This document shows positions 16,034 to 23,973 of a stretch of 32,930 nt of DNA, one piece after another (the first letter of the stretch is position 1; the number at the start of each line of letters is the position of its first letter). The notes below the pieces were generated by a model, which was given only the letters and a program-made list of their open reading frames with translations, was not told the DNA's origin and made no database searches. This stretch comes from an archaeon (GTDB taxonomy: Archaea; Nanobdellota; Nanobdellia; Woesearchaeales; GW2011-AR9). The position numbers were made by a program, and so were the translations under genes. The stretch spans positions 1-32,930 of the forward strand of contig JAHFSD010000014.1 in the NCBI GenBank assembly GCA_023265925.1, written 5' to 3'.

Positions 16034-16738
16034 ATCAATCTTGGTGTCATTGATAACATCATACTTCAAATGCAGATAAGAATCATTTAGTTTTTTCACT
16101 TCGGTTAATTTCAACGCTTTAATAAATGATAATTCTTTCACAGAAGATAAAGATTTTCCGTCAATCAAAGAGGGCGTATCTTTTCCACCTATTAAAGTTG
16201 GGGCAACAACAATAGAAATCTTATCAATCAATTTGTTCCTCAAAAAAATCGAGTTCAGTGTACCGCCAGTTTGAATAGTCATTCTATTGATTTTATAATC
16301 CTGCTTCAGTTTTCTGAACAAATCAACGAAGTCAATTTTGTTCTTGTAGTAGATAATTTCCAGATTATCAGCATCCTTTCTTTTGAAAGCAGGATGGCTT
16401 TTGTTTGTGGTAATTATGTAAAGTTTCTTACTTTTCTTGAGGAGATTATCTACGCCAGTCTTATTTAGATGAGGTTCGTTATCTATAATCAGAAAACTGA
16501 CAGGCAATTTTACGAGATTTTTTTGAGGTTTGTTTGCCCCAACTTTTGCTAAAACTCTGCCAGAGTTCAAAGAAAGCAAATCAGTGGTTTGCTCAATTTC
16601 ATAGTACTGTTTTAAGCCCTCTTTGATTCCTCTTATTTTAGGAAAATCTTTATCGACATCTAATTTATCATTACTTCCAGTTGAAATTTTGCCATCAACC
16701 GAAGTGAGCATGAATAAAGTTGTGATTGGTCTGTTCAT
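16031..16738 (-). CDS. RibD C-terminal / dihydrofolate-reductase-like family protein
   Basis: 'MNRPITTLFMLTSVDGKIST...TIQTGGTLNSIFLRNKLIDKISIVVAPTLIGGKDTPSLIDG'. Confidence 0.85.
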   Translation of the reverse strand: MNRPITTLFMLTSVDGKISTGSNDKLDVDKDFPKIRGIKEGLKQYYEIEQTTDLLSLNSGRVLAKVGANKPQKNLVKLPVSFLIIDNEPHLNKTGVDNLLKKSKKLYIITTNKSHPAFKRKDADNLEIIYYKNKIDFVDLFRKLKQDYKINRMTIQTGGTLNSIFLRNKLIDKISIVVAPTLIGGKDTPSLIDGKSLSSVKELSFIKALKLTEVKKLNDSYLHLKYDVINDTKID

Positions 16739-16774
16739 AATATAAAACTAAATGATTCTTCTTTATAAAAACAT

Positions 16775-16842
16775 CGTTCCGTAGCCCCAGAAAATTATTT
16801 CACTTAACTAAGATTAAGCGAAACTTTCGGGAGGTGGTGGTG
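16775..16842. repeat. Right inverted-repeat arm flanking the RibD-like gene
   Basis: gccccagaaaattattt...agattaagcgaaa...ggtggtggtgtt, reverse complement of the blocks at 15931-16020. Confidence 0.65.
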
Positions 16843-16871
16843 TTTTCCCTCTCCCCAACTTACTACTTGGT

Positions 16872-16925
16872 TCTTCTCATCCTTAAATTTCACTTTCCCC
16901 TGACAGCCATCACTCACTTTTTGGA
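16872..16925 (-). pseudogene. Remnant copy of the 3' end of the CDGSH gene at 17887
   Basis: Minus-strand KVSDGCQGKVKFKDEKN vs CDGSHGKVKFKDGNN; about 33/38 nt identical by eye. Confidence 0.65.
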
Positions 16926-16997
16926 CAGTGCCCTATCATACATCACCGAAAGGTTTATAACTCTTGTTATCATTTGCTATACAAGGAGATAACCACC

Positions 16998-17315
16998 ATG
17001 GAAACTGAACAATTAAACATCCGCGTTTCGCCAGAACTTATCCACGATTTAGACATCGTTAGCGGCCTGTTAAAAATTAATCGCTCCGAATGGGTCAAGA
17101 CCAAGCTCGCCGAAGAAGCCCAACGGGAAAAGAATCGATTATTGATGGAGTTAAGTACGTTATACGCCAAAGGAATGATTACTAAGCAGAAGGTCGAAGA
17201 ATTGGTTGGTACCAAAATTGCCGATGAGATGGAATTCCTTAAGAGAAAATCAATTGGATCTATCCGCCAGGGTCGTGAACTTGGCAGGAGACTTCAAGGA
17301 AAACTCAAAAAATGA
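16998..17315 (+). CDS. Ribbon-helix-helix antitoxin-like protein
   Basis: 'METEQLNIRVSPELIHDLDIVSGLLKINRSEWVKTKLAEEA'; overlaps the PIN-like reading frame by 4 nt. Confidence 0.75.
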   Translation: METEQLNIRVSPELIHDLDIVSGLLKINRSEWVKTKLAEEAQREKNRLLMELSTLYAKGMITKQKVEELVGTKIADEMEFLKRKSIGSIRQGRELGRRLQGKLKK

Positions 17316-17813
17316 TTTCTTTCATCGTTGACACTTCTGCTTTCATTAGTCTGGAAAGTGTCTATCTTTTGGAGACAGTCCTGAAGAACTTTGAGATTAT
17401 TACCGCACTCCGAGCTTTTGATGAACTTCGCCAAAAACTCCGTTCTTGATTTTGATGATGAATTGGGGAAAGCGGCACAAAGAGTTATCGAGAAAAAGAA
17501 GAAAATCATTATAGAGGAGCCTGAAATCAAAGAAGAACTTTCTTTTGTAAGCCCAACAGATAACGAGATTTTTAACTTAGCTCTGGCCAAGAAAATGACC
17601 CTGATTACTGACGACATTAAACTAACAAGACATGCTTTCAATAAAATTCAGATTGAATTCAGCACTTATTTCCTGCCCGTATTCATTGAATCTGGATTAT
17701 TAACCAAGAGTGAAGCATTGCATAAACTTGAACTGATGAGAACAATTAGAAACTGGCAGGATAATGTTATCTACGTTTCTGCCAAAGAAGAATTAAATAA
17801 TAGTGAAGAGTAA
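17312..17813 (+). pseudogene. PIN-like toxin, frameshifted (17312-17449 then 17391-17813 frame)
   Basis: 'MISFIVDTSAFISLESVYLLETVLKNFEIIT..FDEL' in one frame, 'NFAKNSVLDFDDELGKAAQRV...PTDNEIFNLALAKKMTLITDDIKL' in another. Confidence 0.75.
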
Positions 17814-17886
17814 TGCCCCCTCTTCATCTATCTTAACAAAAAATTTTCCGCAGCTTTCGTCAACATAACGGTCTGGAGTCAATCCT

Positions 17887-18576
17887 CTAATTATTCCCAT
17901 CCTTAAACTTCACTTTCCCATGACTCCCATCACAAAACGGCTTATTCTTGGAAGCGCCACAGCGGCATAAGGTGTAATGTTCCGCAGAATCTGGTCGAGA
18001 GTTTATTTCATCCTTTAATTCCGGAGAGCCAACGACATAATATGGCCCGTTTCTGGAGACGGTAAGGCCCGGCTGCCGGTCAGCCTGATCATCCATTTTT
18101 CCTTTTAATTTATACCTCAAAGCGCCCGATGGACAAAGCTTGATACGCTCCATAATCTTCTCTTGGGAGGCAGCATCAGGATGGGGAATTCGTTTCCCCC
18201 CCTCAAATTTCCAGAACACGTCCGGCAACCCGCCATCACAAAATCCGGCATGGGAACAGACACTTTCATTATCAAGAATGGTGATCTTCTTTCCGGGGAA
18301 TTCCCGGCGTTCCTGAGGAACTCTTCCTGGCAATTTCTCGTCGGAAAAGCCAATTTTGCCATGCGTGCCATCACAGAACGGCTTGCCGGAGGAATGCCCG
18401 CAGCGGCAGAGAGTCATTACCGGCTTTAACGGCAATTGCTGCTGGTGAGAGTTGGTAAAAGTCTGAATATCTTTCACCACATAAGGGCCGTTCTTCATTA
18501 CATCAATAGTTGCCATCAAAGTTGCCCCCATCAGACTGTATCCACCTGCCCCTTTCTCCCTTCCACATATACTCAA
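17887..18576 (-). CDS. CDGSH iron-sulfur protein with two CDGSH motifs and a central Fe-S segment; true start possibly internal (MATIDVMKNGP)
   Basis: 'LCRCGHSSGKPFCDGTHGKIGF', 'LCRCGASKNKPFCDGSHGKVKF', 'CSHAGFCDGG...IKLCPSGAL'. Confidence 0.92.
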   Translation of the reverse strand: MSICGREKGAGGYSLMGATLMATIDVMKNGPYVVKDIQTFTNSHQQQLPLKPVMTLCRCGHSSGKPFCDGTHGKIGFSDEKLPGRVPQERREFPGKKITILDNESVCSHAGFCDGGLPDVFWKFEGGKRIPHPDAASQEKIMERIKLCPSGALRYKLKGKMDDQADRQPGLTVSRNGPYYVVGSPELKDEINSRPDSAEHYTLCRCGASKNKPFCDGSHGKVKFKDGNN

Positions 18577-18609
18577 AGTGATTAATTTTCGTACAAATTA
18601 ATCACTTTG
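18574..18609. repeat. 15-bp perfect hairpin, loop TCGTAC
   Basis: caaagtgattaattt-tcgtac-aaattaatcactttg. Confidence 0.9.
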
Positions 18610-18617
18610 GTATATAC

Positions 18618-18654
18618 AAAAGGGCAAAATAAAGTACGATTATTTTGCCCTTTT
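18618..18654 (-). terminator. 15-bp perfect hairpin, loop AGTACGA, at the 3' end of the AI-2E transporter gene
   Basis: aaaagggcaaaataa-agtacga-ttattttgccctttt. Confidence 0.8.
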
Positions 18655-19566
18655 AGTATACACTTCCGCAACGACTTGCAGCAGGGACAATACCAATGGG
18701 CCGATAATCACGCCAGCTGCTCCTAAACTAAATATCCCGCCCACTGTTCCTACTAAGATGACCAGGGGATGGATCTTCGCCGCTTTCCCGATAAATTTTG
18801 GCCGGAGAAAGTTATCAATGCTGCTTACAATAACCAACCCATAGAAAAACAGGCCAGCGCCCTTGAACATCAATGCGGTCGAATCCTGAAACATCCCTTC
18901 CAGAAACAGGAAGAGGGATGCCGGCACCCAAATCACGCCCGTGCCCACATACGGAATCAGCGACAGTACCATCATCACCAGCCCCCAGAAGATGGGTGAG
19001 GAAATGCCAAACAGAAGGAATCCTAAGCCCCCTAACGCGCCTTGAATAAGGGCGATAAGGAGATACCCATATACCACCCCATGAATGATTTGCTGCAGCC
19101 GCTGGGTGATTTGGTGATACGTTTTCGTATGGATATGCAGGTAGGCATTTGCTTGTTCAAAGACACGCTTTCCATCCTTCAGCGTGTAAAACATCGTGAA
19201 TAAGACAATCAGTGCCTGCGTCACTAAAACTGGCACGCGAAACAGAAACGTTGAGCCTTGATTGCTCACCCAGCTGGTGATGCTTTTGACTACTTCCTGC
19301 ACTTTGGCACTTACAATGGGATCGCGGCTTAACGTTTTAATTGACTCACAGAACTCGTTATAGCAGTTCTGGAATACGCCAATGGCTAATTTTTGCTTGG
19401 CCAGGACAAAGAGCACAGCCGATTCCTGGATCAGCGTCTTAACCAGAAAGCCAGTGGGAATCAGCACGACTAGGAAAACTACCAGACAGGTCAGGAAAGC
19501 TGTCCAGCTGGAATTCCGAAGCCGCCTCTGGAAGAGCGTATACAACGGGTAAACCATATAACCCAA
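18640..19566 (-). CDS. AI-2E family (PerM-type) transporter/permease; N-terminus probably extends upstream to about 19675
   Basis: Hydrophobic; 'LLIALIQGALGGLGFLLFGISSPIFWGLVMMVLSLIPYVGTGVIWVPASLFLFLEG', 'IDNFLRPKFIGKAAKIHPLVILVGTVGGI...GAAGVIIGPLVLSLL'. Confidence 0.92.
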   Translation of the reverse strand: MGYMVYPLYTLFQRRLRNSSWTAFLTCLVVFLVVLIPTGFLVKTLIQESAVLFVLAKQKLAIGVFQNCYNEFCESIKTLSRDPIVSAKVQEVVKSITSWVSNQGSTFLFRVPVLVTQALIVLFTMFYTLKDGKRVFEQANAYLHIHTKTYHQITQRLQQIIHGVVYGYLLIALIQGALGGLGFLLFGISSPIFWGLVMMVLSLIPYVGTGVIWVPASLFLFLEGMFQDSTALMFKGAGLFFYGLVIVSSIDNFLRPKFIGKAAKIHPLVILVGTVGGIFSLGAAGVIIGPLVLSLLQVVAEVYTKRAK

Positions 19567-19750
19567 TAAAACACCAAAAAAGATGGCGAGGAAAAATGGG
19601 TGGATAATGGTATAGGCAACGAGTAGTAGAACTAGCAGAAGAAACAGTGGGATATACTTTCGGTAGTAAATAATCTCACCTCGGCAGAGCCATCGCTAAG
19701 GCTAAACGACAAAAAAGAGAAAAGAAAAAAGAAGAAAAGCTCAAGTGAGC

Positions 19751-22372
19751 TTAGCTTGCTTTTGGCGTACTAATGGTTGCGTCGCTGTAGGTGGTCCCTT
19801 CCACTTCGACTTCCATTCCTGACATTTCACCTGCTCTATGGGCAACCACTTTACCTGCCAAGCGTGTGTCGGCACCGCTGTATCCCGCTACCAGCATCGC
19901 CATTTTTCCATTGGCATGCTCAAACAGCTTGACCCGAGCTTTGCCCGGCGTAAAGCCAGTCGTACAGTCTGCCGGGTTACCCAGCAACTCTGCAGCCACG
20001 GTGTTGACACATGGCCCGCCAACCACGACCAGGTTTTGTGCAGTTACGGACGCAACTTCGCTGTCCAGCTTGGTAGCATCCACAATGGTGACAGCCGTTA
20101 GATCACCGCCAGTTGCGGTACCAGACGTTGTCGCGCCACTGGTAACATACACTTGTGGCAAGCGTTGCTTCTCTGGGTATTTCATTGTTAACAACTGCGG
20201 GTCACCAGAGGGTGTTTCATGCGTAAAGAACACACCCATTGTCGAGTACCCATAGGCAATGTTGGACTTTCCTTCCGGCGTCAGCAACGTTAACCCTCCA
20301 GCCGCTGCACTTGTTGTACTTAGTGCACCTCTCACTTCCGGATCAGATGTGGCGGTGATGTTCCAGACCACTCCCGAAGGCAAGATGTTGTCATAGTCAT
20401 CCGCATTGGGCGTTGACATAGTTAAGCTGATCCAATTGGAATTAGTGCTGTTACCAGGACTACCCCCGAAAGTTTCGTTTCCACTGTTAGTAATGTTCCA
20501 GGCAAACGCCCACTGAGAGCCATAAGCATCAACCCAACTGGCAGTTGCTGTTCCGGGAGCTGTATGTCCTATTCCATCACCATTATAATCCACGGCGATC
20601 TCAAAGTCGTCAGAACTTTGGGCAGAACGGTTTTCTGCAAGGAAAGAATACCCACCAAGCTTAATGGTGGCTGTCGTTCCAGTTGTCGTGAGCGAAGTTA
20701 CAGAATATTCCAATGTCTCCCCGCTACCGAGATTCTTAAACTTGATTTTTGGGCTGCTCTTGGTCTGCCGGTCTGCACCTTTATATTGCATTATATATGA
20801 CTTCGCCGAACCGTCAGAAGCAGTGCCACCAGTTACAATGAAAAAGTCGTCCTTGGCAACCGGTTCACCTTCCGTAAGCCTCAGCCTCTTTTGGCTGGTT
20901 CTTGTTCCAGACCACGCTTCTTCACCCAAGGTAACGTTTCCAGTTCCGACGGCATAGGCAATCGGCACATCGACACTCTTCCCATCACCATCCTGCGTCT
21001 GCAACTGGTAGCGCCGTACACCGTTGCTTTTGAGTTTCAGATCAAAGGTCTTTTCATCCGAGAGGCCTTTATACTCAAAATTTAGAGCACCGTTAAACAA
21101 GACATCCTTGTTCTCTGCTGCCGTAACAATGGCTTCACTAAGCTTTTTGCCAGTAGGGACAAAAAAGTCATCTTCCGCCGTCATGTTCAACTCAATGGTG
21201 TTGATAGTAAATGTGGCGTTGTTGTCCGTCCCGGTAATAATCACGTTCGCCCCGTCAATATCTGTCGAACCAACACGGAGCCGATGCGTGCTGGGAGCAA
21301 TCGTTGTGCCGGACGAATCGGTCGCGTCCTGAACTTCATCATCCCGCAACTCTAACTTGGATGCCCCAATAAAGAAGGTACAGGAGTGGATTCCGCCAGC
21401 ATAATCCTGATACAGGACTTCACTGACACCAACTTCGCTCTTATCAGCAATGACATAGGTCTCACCAACTTTGAGCTTGTTCGTCCCCTCCCCATTGACC
21501 ACGAACTTACATTCATCGCTATCGATGAAGCTGATGGAAGCATCATAACTCTTGCTACTGACCGAATAGGTTTTGGTTTCCCCTTCCAGTAGGGTATCAC
21601 GGGCAGCTCCCGCCATCAAGGTCAGCTTAATGCTGTCATCAACCGGCGTTCCTGGTCTTCTTGCAAGAACCACGGTAAACGCTTTCCCCAAGAAATTAAG
21701 TTGAGTATTCTCAAAGTCGTCCAGGTATGTTCCACTGGTATCAGACGTACCAGCACTGTCCGTAACATCGGACTGGGCCGCTGAGCTGAATTCCAGGCGA
21801 TAACGCCCAATCTGTCGGGCATTTTGAAAAAAGAGGTGGTCGGCAGTGACATCCGTATCACTATCTTCCACGTACTTGACAATTCTATTGGTGTTCGCAG
21901 AGTTAGAGGGCTCTGCATCAAAGAATAAAAACTGCTGGTAGTCAAAATTTCGCTCGTTAGTGTTCCATTTTCCATCAGCCAAAGCAAGTAATTCTTCATC
22001 CCCGATGAAAGTATTAATATCACGGAAGGTCTCACCATTCATTGTGCTGGCTGTAGTGTTAGTATTGGACATTTCTAGCTTCTTGGAACTCGTTGCCACC
22101 AGCCAGGCATCCCCTTCCACTTTTGCCGTAGACGTCGCACTTGGCTTGACATATTTCATGCTCGCGGCAATATCAGTCATCGCTAAGTTATCCACTGCTG
22201 CTGCTTTATCCCCCACAACGAAGGCACCGTTAAACGTCCCTTCCGTCACAAACATGCTGGGGTAATCCTTCAAATCGGCTGCTAAGGCACCCATAGCCGT
22301 CGCGCCAAGCATCGCTGCACCGGTACTTACCGCTAATAATCGTTTCACCATTCTTTTTATTTTCATGTTCAC
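19751..22372 (-). CDS. S-layer protein
   Basis: 873 aa with signal peptide 'KRLLAVSTGAAMLGATAMGALAADLKDYPSMFV', 'GGPCVNTVAAELLGNPADCTTGFTPGKARVKLFEHANGKMAMLVAGYSGADTRLAGKVVA'. Confidence 0.9.
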   Translation of the reverse strand: MNMKIKRMVKRLLAVSTGAAMLGATAMGALAADLKDYPSMFVTEGTFNGAFVVGDKAAAVDNLAMTDIAASMKYVKPSATSTAKVEGDAWLVATSSKKLEMSNTNTTASTMNGETFRDINTFIGDEELLALADGKWNTNERNFDYQQFLFFDAEPSNSANTNRIVKYVEDSDTDVTADHLFFQNARQIGRYRLEFSSAAQSDVTDSAGTSDTSGTYLDDFENTQLNFLGKAFTVVLARRPGTPVDDSIKLTLMAGAARDTLLEGETKTYSVSSKSYDASISFIDSDECKFVVNGEGTNKLKVGETYVIADKSEVGVSEVLYQDYAGGIHSCTFFIGASKLELRDDEVQDATDSSGTTIAPSTHRLRVGSTDIDGANVIITGTDNNATFTINTIELNMTAEDDFFVPTGKKLSEAIVTAAENKDVLFNGALNFEYKGLSDEKTFDLKLKSNGVRRYQLQTQDGDGKSVDVPIAYAVGTGNVTLGEEAWSGTRTSQKRLRLTEGEPVAKDDFFIVTGGTASDGSAKSYIMQYKGADRQTKSSPKIKFKNLGSGETLEYSVTSLTTTGTTATIKLGGYSFLAENRSAQSSDDFEIAVDYNGDGIGHTAPGTATASWVDAYGSQWAFAWNITNSGNETFGGSPGNSTNSNWISLTMSTPNADDYDNILPSGVVWNITATSDPEVRGALSTTSAAAGGLTLLTPEGKSNIAYGYSTMGVFFTHETPSGDPQLLTMKYPEKQRLPQVYVTSGATTSGTATGGDLTAVTIVDATKLDSEVASVTAQNLVVVGGPCVNTVAAELLGNPADCTTGFTPGKARVKLFEHANGKMAMLVAGYSGADTRLAGKVVAHRAGEMSGMEVEVEGTTYSDATISTPKAS

Positions 22373-22701
22373 ACACCTCTGTGTTTTTAGTTTTGTTAAT
22401 CGTTACTCGACCCTGTTCCCCGCCTAAAGTTTCGCAAGAAGCACCGTTCTAGCGCCCCTTTTCGATTTAGACGTGTACGAGGTTAGTAACCTACCAACCT
22501 GAAACCCCTTTATAAGTCTTTCGCAAACTCTTCCGGCCCAAATGGGAAAAAAGCCATATTAAACGTTAAAGTGAGAAAACAGTTGACTTTTAAGACTTCA
22601 TCATTTTGAGATAACAAATCACGAAGTATAGAATTCTGTTCTGGAACAGGGAGCAGAAGCGGAGCCATACACCACGAGGAGGGAGGCAGGTATATATAAT
22701 A

Positions 22702-23412
22702 GTGTCTTTCTATCGGGGCATGGAGCGACCCCACCTGAGCATGAAGCTGCCTCATCACCGCATGAAACTGGCAGAACTGCCCCTTCCCGCCTACTTTAGG
22801 GAGCATCCACCATTTTCTGGCCTTACCCTTACTCCCATCCAGGAAAAGGCGGTGAAGGCGGGCCTGCTGCAGGGGAAATCGCTGTTGTGCTGCGCTCCCA
22901 CCGCATCAGGAAAGACGCTGATTGCCAGCCTGGCCATCGCCACGATCCTTAGCCGGGGAAAAGCTATTTATCTTGTCCCGCTCAAAGCCTTGGCGGGGGA
23001 GAAGTTCCGGGAATATCAGCGACTGCTCCAGGGAACAGCCTATCGAACCATCCTGTCCATTGGTGACATTGACTCTGACTCTTCGTATCTGGTGAACTAC
23101 GACCTGCTCATTCTTACTACGGAAAAGCTGGATTCGCTGCTGCGGCACCATGTTCCCTGGCTGAATGAGGTAAAACTAGTGGTCGTGGACGAAATCCATC
23201 TTCTCCATGATCCTTCCCGCGGCCCGACACTGGAAGTAGTGCTTACCCTCCTTCGCACCCTGATTCAACCCCAGATTATTGGCTTATCAGCGACCGTTGG
23301 CAATCCACGGGCGATGGCTGACTGGCTCAAGGCCACGTTGGTTACCGATTCCTGGCGGCCGGTGGAATTAAAGCAGGGCATTCATTGCCAGAACGAGACG
23401 GAATTTTATTGA
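22702..23412 (+). CDS. Truncated Ski2/Hel308-like superfamily 2 helicase (first RecA domain only)
   Basis: Q-motif 'LTPIQEKAV', 'APTASGKT', 'VVDEIHLLHD', 'GLSATVGNP'; stops after 'PVELKQGIHCQNETEFY'. Confidence 0.88.
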   Translation: MSFYRGMERPHLSMKLPHHRMKLAELPLPAYFREHPPFSGLTLTPIQEKAVKAGLLQGKSLLCCAPTASGKTLIASLAIATILSRGKAIYLVPLKALAGEKFREYQRLLQGTAYRTILSIGDIDSDSSYLVNYDLLILTTEKLDSLLRHHVPWLNEVKLVVVDEIHLLHDPSRGPTLEVVLTLLRTLIQPQIIGLSATVGNPRAMADWLKATLVTDSWRPVELKQGIHCQNETEFY

Positions 23413-23429
23413 GAGCAGCCTCATAAAAA

Positions 23430-23957
23430 ATGGTAAAGCTTACCAAAGAGAACTGGGATGAACAATTTTCTCAGGGCCAATGGGATTCTCTTGCTTCTTT
23501 GAAAGAAGCCGGGCATAACGCCATTATCGCAATGTATTGCCATTTTCTTTGCGTCGAAGCAGAAATTCTGGATGTTGGTTGTGGTTTGGCGAATATTACC
23601 AATTTTCTTAAATTTAAATATTACCTGGGAATTGATATTTCTGAGGTAGCCATACAAAAAGCAAAAGAGAAGAAAAACGGTGAGTTTCAGTGCGTGAATG
23701 CCGATGACTTTAACACCGATAAAAAATTTGATATCATCATTTTTAATGAGGTCCTTTATTATTTAGATGCTTTGGGGACGCTAAAGAAATTTGAAACCTA
23801 TCTGACAGAAAAGGGCTTTTTTGTGATTTCGGTGTGGAAACATCCCCAAACGATGAGGTTATGGGATGAGATAAATAAAATCTACTTCCGTCTGGACTCC
23901 ACCGAAATTTCTCATAAAGATAATCAGTGGATTATTGGAGTTTATAAACGGAAATAA
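23430..23957 (+). CDS. Class I SAM-dependent methyltransferase
   Basis: 'ILDVGCGLANITNFLKFKYYLGIDISEVAIQKAKEK...DIIIFNEVLYYL'. Confidence 0.88.
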   Translation: MVKLTKENWDEQFSQGQWDSLASLKEAGHNAIIAMYCHFLCVEAEILDVGCGLANITNFLKFKYYLGIDISEVAIQKAKEKKNGEFQCVNADDFNTDKKFDIIIFNEVLYYLDALGTLKKFETYLTEKGFFVISVWKHPQTMRLWDEINKIYFRLDSTEISHKDNQWIIGVYKRK

Positions 23958-23973
23958 ATGTGGGATATTACCG

